NCBI GenBank assembly: GCA_905221605.1
Contig: CAJNDS010002574.1
Span: forward strand, 291,618 to 355,617
Origin: Symbiodinium natans
Taxonomy: Eukaryota; Sar; Dinophyceae; Suessiales; Symbiodiniaceae
Direction: 5' to 3'
Length of the DNA: 64,000 bases
The notes under the pieces: model-generated
The model's database searches: none
What the model was told of the DNA's origin: nothing
Seen by the model: the letters and a program-made list of their open reading frames with translations, nothing else
Shown here: positions 46,755 to 56,964 of the stretch, in pieces
Layout of the letters: the number at the start of each line of letters is the position of its first letter
Numbering within the stretch: the first letter of the stretch is position 1
Program-made: the position numbers and the translations under genes

Positions 46755-47159
46755 GGCCCATCTCGCAGGTTTTTGCATTGCTCAGAGGCAAAGTGGGACT
46801 TGTTACGATGGCGTTTCGGGTCTAGGGTTTTTCGATGTTCGGGGTTTGCAGGCGGTTTAGGGCTCAGGGGCCTTGGGGCGTCGGATCTAGGGTTTAACGG
46901 TTGGGTGCGTTTGGGTTCAAAGTTTTCTTAGGAAGGGGCGGGCCTAACGTCTCGCCACTCCTGACAGCCAAAGCGCTGGTACGGCTGAGGTCTTGTGGCC
47001 GGGGCAGAAGCCAGCGATCCGTTGTTGTGTAATTACTTGTCAAGCTTAGCTATTATTAATCATTACACGCGGCCGCACATTTGAAAAGCCAGCCGTCCTC
47101 GTGGGCATAGGCGTGTCACCTTTCCGGGGGCAGAAGCCACTAGTTTTTGCGAAATCGCC

Positions 47160-49426
47160 ATGGAGAGCGTGCCTCTGGTGGAGTTTGCATCGTCGCTGCA
47201 CAGACACGGCACGCCTTCTCCAAGCATTTCAGGTGACTTGATGTTGTTCAAGGTTGTGGGCCTGCAACGGCTACCGAGTTTAGCCATCGTCTTTGTACGT
47301 TGATTGTTTAGATGTTTCTGGATTGTTTCTGGTATCTGACGGTGCGTTGGGCTGAGATGGAGAAGCTTCAGTTACGTCACGAGTGAAGCACCTCGGGACC
47401 TAGCAAGCCCTGCGGACATAGAAATGCTTCAACTCGGCAAAGTGACTAAGCGTGCCTCAAGCTTAGTGCACTTAGGAACGCCCTTTGTGATGTACACCGT
47501 ACCCGCCGAAGCCTTCTTGGAGATGACAGAAGTCAAGATGCACGAGGAGCTGGCAGACGCGGGTGTGCTCACAGAGTTTGATGAGAGCCTGGGAAAGGCA
47601 ATGTTCGTGTCGCACCAATGGCTGAGTGACACGCATCCTGATCCAGACTTCCAACAGCTACAAGTTCTGCAGGATGCGCTGAAGAACATCGTTGCCGGCA
47701 CCAGTAGAATTTCTCTGGCCACTTTCGTGGAGATTCTGAATGCTCGCGTAAGATGCCCTTGTGGCGACGACTTCGCTTTCGGCCATCTTTACATTTGGTA
47801 TGACTACTTCAGCATCCCACAGAGCAGCTGTCACAAGGCATCTCGGGAGCGCGACAGTGCCATTCAAAGCATCCCAGCGTATGTGGCAAGGTGCGAGTTC
47901 TTTGTTGTACTGTGCCCGGCTTTGACGCACCAAGACAAGCAGGGGACTCTGGGCCACGCAACTTGGGGCGAAAGGGGGTAGCTGAGTTGCATTGGCGTGC
48001 TTCGTGTTGGAGGATACACTTGTTTCACACCTAGGTCCTAGGTGTTGCCAGTTCCTTAATTGCCCCGCAGCCCAGTCCAGGTGGTGTCGCACAGAGAGGG
48101 TTGCATGTGAACTCTCGACCCTCAGCGCTGGCTACCTAATTGTTGTTGAGAGCGCCACGCACCAGACGTTGGAATGGACAGGGCTCAGGATAAGGGAGGC
48201 ACCTGGTGAAGGAGAGTTTACAGTTGATGGTGACAGAGTATGGATCGGTCGTATGGTTATTCAGATGGTTTGGTCCAAGCTTTTCTATTACCTCAAGCGT
48301 CGAGAGTTTCACAACTACCGATACCTTCTGAACGCACAAGTGCCGCAATATTTCCGTGGTCTTGACCTGGAACCACTTGACGGCCTTGTTCCGGGATTCC
48401 ACACTGAGACCGACCCGAGTGTTGACTGCAAGGGCTTCATGTTGGAACGTTTCCTACATCAGAACGGCTTCAGGAGCTTGGAAACCCGAACCTGTCACCC
48501 AGCCCCCAGATTTGCGAAAGTCACGACCCTTTACCTGTCCTCGATTTTGTGCTCCAGCTGTCAGGAGCATCTCCGAGCGGGACGATGCAGGGTGGCCGCC
48601 AATTTGCTTTGCAGCGATGAGCAACAACCTCGTGGTCCTGCAAGGGCTTCTTGACCGAAAGGTGGATATCAACCAGGCTACGACCAAGCCCAAGGCGGAG
48701 TTCAACCTTCCTGCCAGATTGACGGCCCTGGCAGTAGCTTCCGTAAACCACAGCAATGGAGCAGTCGAGCTGCTTCTGCGTGCCAGAGCGTGTGTGAACT
48801 ACAAGGATTGCTGGGGTGGCAATGCCCTCCATTTGGCGACTGCCGGGGACAATCCACGCGGAGTACGTCTGCTCTGCGATGCTCGTGCCAGCATGAACCA
48901 AGAATGCGTGCCGGGGCTGAGCCCTTTCATGCTCTCGTGTGCATGCGGAAGCGGGCGTGCAGTGAAGGAGCTTCTCTCTCTAAATCCAGGGTTGAGTTTG
49001 CGACACTGCCTGCACGTCGCGCTCATGTTCGCCCCGGGCAGTGCTCCCGACATGGTTTCCATTTTGCTCGAGGCTCGGGCGAATGTGAATGAACAGTTCC
49101 GAGTACACATCAGGGACCCAGGATGGTGGTTTCTGATGAATCTCATGGGTGTGAGGCATCGGGTAAGCCCTTCCCGACTGACTCTGCTGGCATTTCATCA
49201 TTACGATGCGACGCCGTTGATGTTCAGCATTCTGAGTGGTTGTCTGGATTCCGTGTCCTCCCTGCTCTCAGCCAGAGCCCGGGTAGACATCCGCAACTAC
49301 CGCAAGAAAACAGCATCCGAACTGGCGCGCCAGATGCTCGCGCCATCGTGGTTGATAGAGGTCTGTTCTATGAACGGCCAGGAAGACGCCGAGACCCTTG
49401 CTGAGAGCGACACATTCTCTATTTGA
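47160..49426 (+). CDS. FVSHQW-domain ankyrin-repeat protein, copy B
   Basis: Four exons: 47160-47232, 47476-47938, 48081-48473 and 48565-49426. Each is exactly as long as in copy A (73, 463, 393, 862 bases), again giving 596 residues. The last intron is 91 bases here against 87 in copy A, so reading through it without splicing would shift the frame; with the GA-AG intron removed the protein is intact. Amino-acid differences from copy A are concentrated in two short segments (codons around 47720-47860 and 48713-48845), while exon 1 is identical. Same domain layout as copy A. Confidence 0.85.
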
Positions 49427-49890
49427 GAGTCCTGGCCGACGCCGAAGGCTTGTGCAAGTCTCAAAAGATGCAGGGTCAATGTTCTTCATTCTCTGTTTGA
49501 GAGGCCGTGGCCGACGCCAAAGGCGCGTCCACGTCTCACGATGTTAGGTTTTCTAGGTTTTGAATGCGTGTTAAATTACAGCTTTTTGCTCGCAATCTGA
49601 ATGGTGGGTCTAGGCGTGTCCAAGTCTTACGATGTTATTTTTGCTGGGTGTTGAATCAATGTTACAGGCTTTTTGTTCACAATTTGAATGGTAGGTTATT
49701 GGGCGGGGGTAGAAATTGTAAATTCTTGCTCGTTTGATTGCGGTGGGACATATGTCGAAGACTCCGCAGCCAAAATGCCGGGTCAATGTTCTTCATTTCA
49801 TTTGAGAGGTCTTGGCCGACGCCGAAGGCGTGTCCAAGTCTCACGACGTTAGTTTTGCTTGGTTTGGAATGTGGTGTAAAGCTGTCTGAT
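49410..49890. repeat. ~210-bp minisatellite, copy B
   Basis: Same unit as at 40665, with the stop codon again inside the first unit. The middle part differs from copy A in length. Confidence 0.8.
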
Positions 49891-51185
49891 CGCTGGCCGC
49901 TGGGATCAGGATCAGGTACGCAAGAATCCCCCTTGCTGCCTTTGACAGTCGCGAAATGCCGAGTCTTAGCTTGCTTGTGTGACACCCACCCGGAAATCAT
50001 GAAATTCATGAGCTACGCACATCTAAAGTAAAAGCACAGAAAAACATCTGCACCAACATCTGCATTGTTGTAAGCAATATGCGATCACGCAGTTCCGCAT
50101 GTTGCATCATCTAAGGCTGCTGAACACGTTTCTCTGGGTTTCTTTCAGTGATGGGAGCCTCTTGAGCTCACTGATGCAGGTCAACATGCAAGCGGGCGGC
50201 GAGGCCTACGACGATGATGAGGAAGCTTGCCATGCACGAGAAAGAAACGACTAGGCACGAGGCACCCGTTCCCAGGAACGGGCAGCCCGGAGGATAGGAG
50301 AGATCAAGCGGGGGGGGGGGGGAGGGGGGTTGCGAGGTTTCGGGCGCCTGGTAGTTTAGCCATATAAGTCGTGGGGTGCCAGGAGGACGGTCCTCGCGGC
50401 GGTCCTGGCGGACCCGGTGTACAGTGTCATCAGCAGTGAGGCCAGATCGCATCTATTTTTTTAACTGCATTGTACTGGGCCGAAGCAGAGAGAGAGAGAG
50501 AGAGAGATCTGTAAAGGATACATACGTATATGTATATTTTGAACTTACTAAGACCTAGCGAACACTGCAAAACCTGACCAAGAATTCAGCAAAAGAACTA
50601 GAACCGAAAGTGGAATCCCGTGAAACCTTATCGCTGGTCCGAGAATAGCTAGGACACCAATGCGATTCGATTGTACAAGCTGTCCCCGCTTCACTGCGTG
50701 CTAGTTTCGCTGTGCAGAAACTGTCGCACATGAGTTTCTCCCCACATGTCAAAGGTTGCAGCAAGCGTGGGCGTTCGAGGTGGTTTCATGCGACTTGCTA
50801 TGAAATCACAACTCGTGCCCGCGCCTGCCCTCTGAAGTCGAGCGGTTTGTAAACCAAAAAAAAGACCTGAACGCAAGCTCTGCCTGAAGCCGAGAATGCA
50901 AAGTGGCAGGCTGGCCTGGGCGCAAGGGCGCCTGACCTTTCCAAATACCTACCCGAATGCGTTTCACGTAGCACGGAGCAAAAAGCCATTGACGGAGTGC
51001 ATGATGTGCATGGTCTCCTTGAAGTGAGGCTTTGAGCCGTGGCTTGATGTGCCATAGGCATCCAAAGCAAAGAGTTTTCAAGCAACGGCCTGTTATGCTA
51101 CGGTTCGAGCTACCAGGCTTTCCGTTTGCTTAGTAGTAACGAGTTTCGGGGGGAAGCTTTCGTGTGGGATGCAGGTCAGGTGTAT

Positions 51186-51788
51186 CCTGGCACACAGGCA
51201 CACAGGCACACAGGCACACAGGCACAGAGGCACACAGGCACACAGGCACGCAGGCACACAGGCACACGGGCACACACAGGCACACACGGGCACACACAGG
51301 CACACACGGGCACACACAGGCACACACGGGCACACACAGGCACACACGGGCACACACAGGCACACACGGGCACACACGGGCACACACAGGCACACACGGG
51401 CACACACGGGCACACACGGGCACACACAGGCACACACGGGCACACACCGGCACACACGGGCACACACGGGCACACACGGGCACACACGGGCACACACAGG
51501 CACACACAGGCACACACAGGCACACACAGGCACACACAGGCACACACAGGCACACACAGGCACACACAGGCACACACAGGCACACACAGGCACACACAGG
51601 CACACACACCCCCACACAGGCACACACAGGCACACACAGGCACACACAGGCACACACAGGCACACACAGGCACACACAGGCACACACAGGCACACACAGG
51701 CACACACAGGCACACACACACACACACACACCCACACAGGCACACACACCCCCACACAGGCACGCACACGCACACGCACACGCACACG
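51186..51788. repeat. CACACAGG decamer minisatellite
   Basis: About sixty copies of GGCACACACA with GGGCACACAC variants. It expands the same array that is only about 200 bases long at 42530. ORFs of 220-230 residues (His/Thr-rich or Cys/Val-rich) are artefacts. Confidence 0.97.
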
Positions 51789-51795
51789 GCATAGG

Positions 51796-51883
51796 CATCA
51801 AAAAAAAAATAATAAGCATCAAAAAGAAAAATAATAGGGATCAATAAAAAAAATAATAAGCATCAAAAAAAAAAATAAGCCAT
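51796..51883. repeat. A-rich ~27-bp tandem units
   Basis: Four copies of a unit like CATCAAAAAAAAATAATAAG. Confidence 0.85.
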
Positions 51884-51895
51884 CCGGCCCACCTG

Positions 51896-52110
51896 CGTGG
51901 TCCTCTGGTCCCGTGGTCCTCTGGTCCGGTGGTCCTCTGGTCCCGTGGTCCTCTGGTCCCGTGGTCCTCTGGTCCCGTGGTCCTCTGGTCCCGTGGTTCT
52001 CTGGCCGTGGTCCGTGGTCCCCTGGTCCCGTGGTCCCCTGGTCCCGTGGTCCCCTGGTCTTGTGGTCCCCTGGTCCTCTGGTCCTCTGGTCTGCTTGTCT
52101 GTCCGCCTGG
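51896..52110. repeat. 16-bp minisatellite (GTGGTCCTCTGGTCCC)
   Basis: About thirteen units with CCTCTGG / CCCCTGG variation. Confidence 0.95.
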
Positions 52111-52137
52111 TCCTGCGGGTCCTATGCGTAGAAATAA

Positions 52138-52593
52138 ATAAATATTGTATATTGTATATTATGTATTATGTATTATGTATTATGTATTATGTATTATGTA
52201 TTATGTATTAATTATGTATTATGAATTCTATATTATGTTTTATGTTTTATGTACTATGTATTATGAATTATATATTATATGTTTTATATTATGTATTCTG
52301 TATTATGTATTATGTATTATGTGTTATGTATTATGTATTATATGTTACATATTTATTATGTCGTATGTACTATGTATTATATATTATATATTATATTTTA
52401 TATTATATATATTATATATTATATATATATATATATATATATTATATATTATATATATTATATATTATATATTATATATATATATATTATATTATATATT
52501 ATATATTATATATTATATATTATATATATTATATATATTATATATATTATATATATTATATATTATATATATTATATATATATATATTATATT
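52138..52593. repeat. AT-rich array (TATTATG)n then (ATATT)n
   Basis: About 455 bases with almost no C. Heptamer TATTATG units pass into TATATATT. It lies between the last + gene and the last - gene. Confidence 0.95.
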
Positions 52594-53581
52594 GTGAAGT
52601 CGACCAGCACTGGACTTGCACTAAGCCAATGCAATCACAGCCCGGTCACGCTGTTTTACGACTTCGTGAGTCCAAGCACTTGTGCAGCTACGCCTGAGTG
52701 CGTCCGGTCGGACCGCGCAGCAACCTAGGAGCTACTGTACGACTCTACCGTGCTCAAAGGCACAAGCTCGGTACTTGAGCCAAAATATTGGCATTGATAC
52801 GAATTGCAAATCTACACATGCAAAGGAAAACTACAGTACTGGTTCTGGCAGCTCTGCACATGGAACGTGCGTGCTTAGACCTGCTCACATTCGCCCCTCA
52901 GCCGAGGCTTCCAGCTCATCTCGAGCTCGGAGTGCAGCAGGCACTCGCGCTGAACACAGAAAGGGAAGGGCGAGGGTGTCGCGTGCGACCATGGTGGCCC
53001 GCACATCATGAGCATTGGCATGCGGCAGGGACGCTAGCCCGCACCACCACAACGAACGCACGACGACAGCAACCCTCAGCAGCCCTTAACCACCCTTTCC
53101 CAGGAGGTCCTCACCCGTTTGCTGGTGGGCGAGGCTCTTGAATCCTCGAGCTGGTCTCTAGCTGCCAGTACGCAGACTAGGGTACAAACTATGGTACACT
53201 GTACACTTCCGGTCCTAAGCTACGGCTACGGCTACTCACCTATCTGGAACTACCCTACGGGCTACCGGACTCAGCGAGAGCCGCGCACATGGCTTGTGCC
53301 GCAGGCAATGCAGCTCACACGCGCTTCGGCGAGCGCATTGCCGCGACCAGGACACGGTCCGCAGCACCTGCAAAAGAGCACCCTCAGCACGAGGGGCCAC
53401 AGGCAGGGCGGAGGAGAAAGGTGCGGGGAATGCAAAATGGGCAGGTTTCCAACCTGCCGCGGCTTGTCGCCCGCAGTCAAGCAAAAGAAAATGCAAAAGG
53501 TTGGCGAAGCAACGTGCCGTGCTGCAACGCCTGCTCTGATAATGCGTGGATGCATACCACGCCGCGCCGACTGGCCGCAGC
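52594..53581. other. No recognisable gene; 3' flank of the minus-strand block
   Basis: Short open frames only. The 13-base match to the 3' end of the dinoflagellate spliced leader at 52774-52786 (minus strand) is the one notable motif. No long terminal repeat could be recognised. Confidence 0.45.
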
Positions 53582-54958
53582 CTACTCGATACCCTGTGGA
53601 GCAGTGTTGGGGGCACGAGTGGCGTTGCCAGCAACGTTGGAGCTACTGGCTCGCTCCAACTGAGGGCGCCTTGCGACCGCCTCATCGAGGGAGAATGCCT
53701 CAGCCGACACCCTCTGGAAATCCTCGATGTAGGACTGCGCGACCGGGTGCGTCTTGGCGACCTCAAGCCTAAGCCCTGCCTCCGCATTGGCTTTGCTGCT
53801 TGTGGTAAAATTGAGGCTCCCAATCAGCACCACCGCGCCATCAGGCCGCAGTAGGCAAAGGGCCTTGGCATGGTGAAGCCCTTGGATACCGGTACCTACT
53901 TTAGCCCCGCGGCCGTCGCGAGCATAGGCGTCGCGCACGGATGTGCCGCAACCCACCTTCACCTCGGCGCCTGCAGCCGCCAAGCGTTTCAACGCTTGCC
54001 ACTGCAGTTTGGTGCGGTGGCATTGTCCCATGTCGGCGACAATCCGAACGCCTGCGCCCTTGCTAAGCGACGCTTCGATTGCCTCGATGCAGGATGGGCA
54101 ATCTAAGCTGTACGCCCGGATGTAGATCACATCCTCTGCTGCTCCAGACCCAAGCAGCGTTTGGGCGGCCTGAACGTATGGCCCGCCCGCAAGGAATTCC
54201 GCTTCTTTGACTGGAGAACTCCTAGCGGGGACTGGGCCCTTGTTCCTCCGGCTGGGTGTGCGCGCCACAGTGGCAGTGGCGGCACGTTGCACGAAGCCGG
54301 ACTGTGCGTGGGCTGCGCTCGCTCCATCTGCTGGGGCCGCGGCCAGGTCACGACCCGCGAGCCCCTGAAAGCAGGAGAGCCCGCGGCTCTTGGCCGCAAG
54401 TTGGGAGAAGCATCCTTCACTGTTCCCCAAACCCAACACAACCTTACCCTTAGCTAGGGCTTCGGAGGCGGTACTCCGAATGGAGTCTGTGAGCGCAGAA
54501 CCCGCGCCTCGCTGGGCCGCGTGCAAAAACCCTAGGGATCGAGCGGTGTCCATTGCGGCATCGCAGTGCCCGCAACGTCCCTCTGCTAGGTAAGCACGAC
54601 AGCCACAGGCAGCTGTCTCCTCCTTGAGGTGCACCCAAACTTTATGGGTCACCCCTTTCTTAGTGCTCGCGACCTCAAACGTCGCTTCGGAGCCAAGGAG
54701 TTGAGACAGCCGCGCCTCAGGGGCCGCGGTGTTGCCATGTCGCAGATGCGCAATGCGATTGGCAACGGCACGACTCACGTACCACAGAACAGCGCCGCAC
54801 AAGATCACTACTACCAGAGTGATGGCTGTTTCCGGCGACCCACACGGTCCGCCTGGCCCCATGACCGATTTCCTCGACCACGTCGGCCGAAATTGTTGCA
54901 ACCGCGTGCATGGAGTCCTCGACAACATGCACAGCCCCGCGGTGCAACTGCAAGGCAA
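53582..54958 (-). CDS. PLD-like (HKD) protein with membrane segment and SWIM-type zinc motif
   Basis: 458-residue frame. Residues 44-66 (TAITLVVVILCGAVLWYVSR) form a membrane helix. Residues 118-131 give C-x-C-x8-C-x-H (CGCRAYLAEGRCGH), a SWIM-type zinc motif for nucleic acid or protein binding. Residues about 275-420 form a PLD-type domain with one HKD-like motif, LHHAKALCLLRPDG and IGSLNFTTSS, like the single-HKD MitoPLD/Zucchini nuclease or cardiolipin hydrolase group. Spacing from Lys to Asp is longer than canonical, so activity is uncertain. Upstream residues 1-40 are probably not the true start; coding seems to enter from the RanBP2-finger frame. Confidence 0.7.
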   Translation of the reverse strand: MPCSCTAGLCMLSRTPCTRLQQFRPTWSRKSVMGPGGPCGSPETAITLVVVILCGAVLWYVSRAVANRIAHLRHGNTAAPEARLSQLLGSEATFEVASTKKGVTHKVWVHLKEETAACGCRAYLAEGRCGHCDAAMDTARSLGFLHAAQRGAGSALTDSIRSTASEALAKGKVVLGLGNSEGCFSQLAAKSRGLSCFQGLAGRDLAAAPADGASAAHAQSGFVQRAATATVARTPSRRNKGPVPARSSPVKEAEFLAGGPYVQAAQTLLGSGAAEDVIYIRAYSLDCPSCIEAIEASLSKGAGVRIVADMGQCHRTKLQWQALKRLAAAGAEVKVGCGTSVRDAYARDGRGAKVGTGIQGLHHAKALCLLRPDGAVVLIGSLNFTTSSKANAEAGLRLEVAKTHPVAQSYIEDFQRVSAEAFSLDEAVARRPQLERASSSNVAGNATRAPNTAPQGIE

Positions 54959-56160
54959 TCGGCGCCGACGCTGCAGCCGCCAGGCCCCACCAGCCGTTGA
55001 TGTTCCCGTTGAGGGCGTGCATCAACCGATTGAGGAGCCCGCGACCCAGGAAAAAGGGGGTCCGCGGCGGAAGCGGAACACTTGGCGGCGGCCGGGCCGA
55101 CCCGCACGGGAAGGCTGGGACCCAGCTTGTGCTTGGGCGGGGTTGGAGCGCGGCAACTATGCCCGCGGCGTAAGCGCCAGGCGTACCTGCCCCTCCCCTT
55201 GGGCTTGCCCTTGGCATCGGACTTGCCTCTGCCCTTCGGCTTGCCCTGGCCCTTGCCACGGGCATCTGCCCAAGCACTCCAAGGGTCGCGGCCCTTGCCG
55301 TACGTCGCTTCTTCGCGACGTCGCTTACCGCCCCTCTTCTTGTGTTTGTTTCTAAGAAGAGGTTGGATGGTTTCTTGGTCCATCGCAAGATTGGCCAGAA
55401 GGATCTCGTGCTCCAGCTCGTCCTGGCTGCTTTCGGAGCCAGAGTCCCTCTCTTCGCCACGCCGCGGATCAGGGATCCCGCGAGAGACGACCTCTGCCAA
55501 ACGGAGAGGGGTGCTGCAGCGAAAGCACAGCTGCCTGAATGAAAGATTCCATTCATAGCAGTTAGGGCACTGCCACCCTGCAATGCGGAGCGCTTCGCTG
55601 ATGTGGTCATCGCGCTCCGCCTTCTCCGCCTGGCGCCGCTCTCGCTTCTTGGCGCGCTCGGCCGCCTGCGCCTCCTCGGCCGCCTGGAGGGCTTCAGCGA
55701 GTTCCTCATCGCTGAGAAGCCTCGCGGCATCCGCCCGCGCTTGTTGGTCTTCAAGCGCTTCGGCAGAAAACCTCCGCCTCCATTGCTCGGGCGCGGTTTG
55801 AGGGTCTACCTCCCACCACCCGATGTCGATCCCGTTGATCCATCGGCCGTCGCACGGGGCGCCCGCTTTCGGGCCGCCCGCGTGCGTGGTGAGGCACTGG
55901 TCCTCGGCAACCGGGTTGATGGCTTCGCAGAAGAAGCACCGCCAGCTGCCGTAGGGGTAAAAGCGGCCTTCGACGTAGGCCCGGTTGGCTGGGAGGGCGA
56001 CATCGTCCGCCTCATCCGCGGTGCCTGCCTCCATCTCAACCGAGACCTCCTCGTCCTTGACAACCTCAGCTTCCTCCTCCTGTTCCTCCTTGACCAGGGG
56101 CTCTTCTTGCTCCCGGCCAATGTTGAGGTGGGACTCAGTGCGAACCTCGGCGCGCATCAA
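54811..56160 (-). CDS. Protein with two RanBP2-type zinc fingers
   Basis: A 449-residue frame, of which the first ~330 residues look real. Acidic N-terminus (about 8-50). Finger 1 (about 71-103) is WRCFFCEAINPVAEDQC with a more distant last Cys. Finger 2 (about 196-216) is WQCPNCYEWNLSFRQLCFRC, an exact C-x2-C-x10-C-x2-C RanBP2 finger; these fingers often bind single-stranded RNA. A charged coiled-coil-like stretch (about 135-185) lies between them. Then a KGKGxGKPKGRG-type basic region. Toward the end the real frame probably moves to that of the PLD block. The first codon shown is not necessarily used. Confidence 0.65.
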   Translation of the reverse strand: MMRAEVRTESHLNIGREQEEPLVKEEQEEEAEVVKDEEVSVEMEAGTADEADDVALPANRAYVEGRFYPYGSWRCFFCEAINPVAEDQCLTTHAGGPKAGAPCDGRWINGIDIGWWEVDPQTAPEQWRRRFSAEALEDQQARADAARLLSDEELAEALQAAEEAQAAERAKKRERRQAEKAERDDHISEALRIAGWQCPNCYEWNLSFRQLCFRCSTPLRLAEVVSRGIPDPRRGEERDSGSESSQDELEHEILLANLAMDQETIQPLLRNKHKKRGGKRRREEATYGKGRDPWSAWADARGKGQGKPKGRGKSDAKGKPKGRGRYAWRLRRGHSCRAPTPPKHKLGPSLPVRVGPAAAKCSASAADPLFPGSRAPQSVDARPQREHQRLVGPGGCSVGADCLAVAPRGCACCRGLHARGCNNFGRRGRGNRSWGQADRVGRRKQPSLW

Positions 56161-56964
56161 AATGACGTCAAGGCTATCCGCGGCTGGGTCGCCCGCGCGA
56201 AGAAGGAATCGATCTCCTGGGCATGGAGATCGTCAAGAGGCGTCACCAGGTCTGGCGAGTAATCCCGCTTGGAACGACGACGCTCTGCCAGGCGTTGCTG
56301 AACGTCGCTCGTCGGCGGCCCGAAGCCCCGCCCGCGCGGAGCGGCCTCCCGCGGAGGTCTATGCTCGGCCTCCTCCGTGGGCTCGCTCTTGGGCGTGGAC
56401 CCTCCACCGCTACTCTCTGGAGCGGGATCCAGCTCGGGGTCATCGCGAAGCCACCCCGCTGGATGACTACCACCATAAATGTGGTGCGATCCGTCCTCAA
56501 GCTGGATTCGGTCCCCTCTCTTCAGGAGCGGGACCTTCGAGTGATCGTACCCGTTGGCTTTGTGGTACCGAATCACTCGGAGCATGGGCACCTCCCCATA
56601 CCCACCGTCCTTTCCTCGGCGGAACAACCGTCCCCGCCAGTCTTGACGAAAAGGGTCAAGAGGTGCGGAGGGGGCCTGATGCTGTGGTATTGCACCAGCG
56701 ACTCAAAGGCCAGCCCGCATCCAGGAGCTGAGCATCCATAGTGGCCGTCAGCATTGGGGCGAGGCACCTCTGGGGCCGGGGCGGACCGGACGGTCCCGCC
56801 TCTTGAAGGCCTGGCGGAACTGCTCGATCCCGCACCCCGGGGGCATCCTGACCATCGTCAGACACCTCTTCCCCGTCGGCGCCTTCCCCGGCCGCCCGAT
56901 TCTCTCCCCCACGGCGTAGAGTTTTGAGGGATTCCTCACGCTTGGTGATCTTTTCTAACTTCAC
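56157..56964 (-). CDS. Linker with C2H2-like zinc finger
   Basis: Three short frames continue the KptA tail: LEKITKREESLKTLRRGGEN (56964 down), then HYGCSAPGCGLAFESLVQYH in the frame 56767-56573 with a further H after it (a C-x4-C...H...H finger), then RYHKANGYDHSKVPLLKRGD in 56627-56157. The last frame ends TGA overlapping the next frame (TGATG at 56161-56157). Function is inferred only from the finger; nucleic-acid binding is likely. Confidence 0.5.

Larger units (their letters stand above)
45140..51185. repeat. Segmental duplication, copy B
   Basis: Direct copy of 36240-42530. Three tandem CCTCTAGCAG units at 45171-45200 are specific to this copy. Net length is about 0.25 kb shorter over the recent tract, from indels in introns and repeats. 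Both ankyrin reading frames are intact. Confidence 0.9.

Noticed and set aside
48474-48564. Frameshift making ankyrin copy B a pseudogene
   Set aside because: The four-base difference lies wholly within a GA-AG intron; spliced exons have the same lengths as copy A.
51093-51847. Five overlapping 220-230 residue His/Thr/Gly or Cys/Val ORFs
   Set aside because: Decamer minisatellite; open in all frames because of composition.
51186-52110. CRISPR-like array
   Set aside because: Units of 10 and 16 bases are directly adjacent with no unique spacers, in a eukaryotic context.
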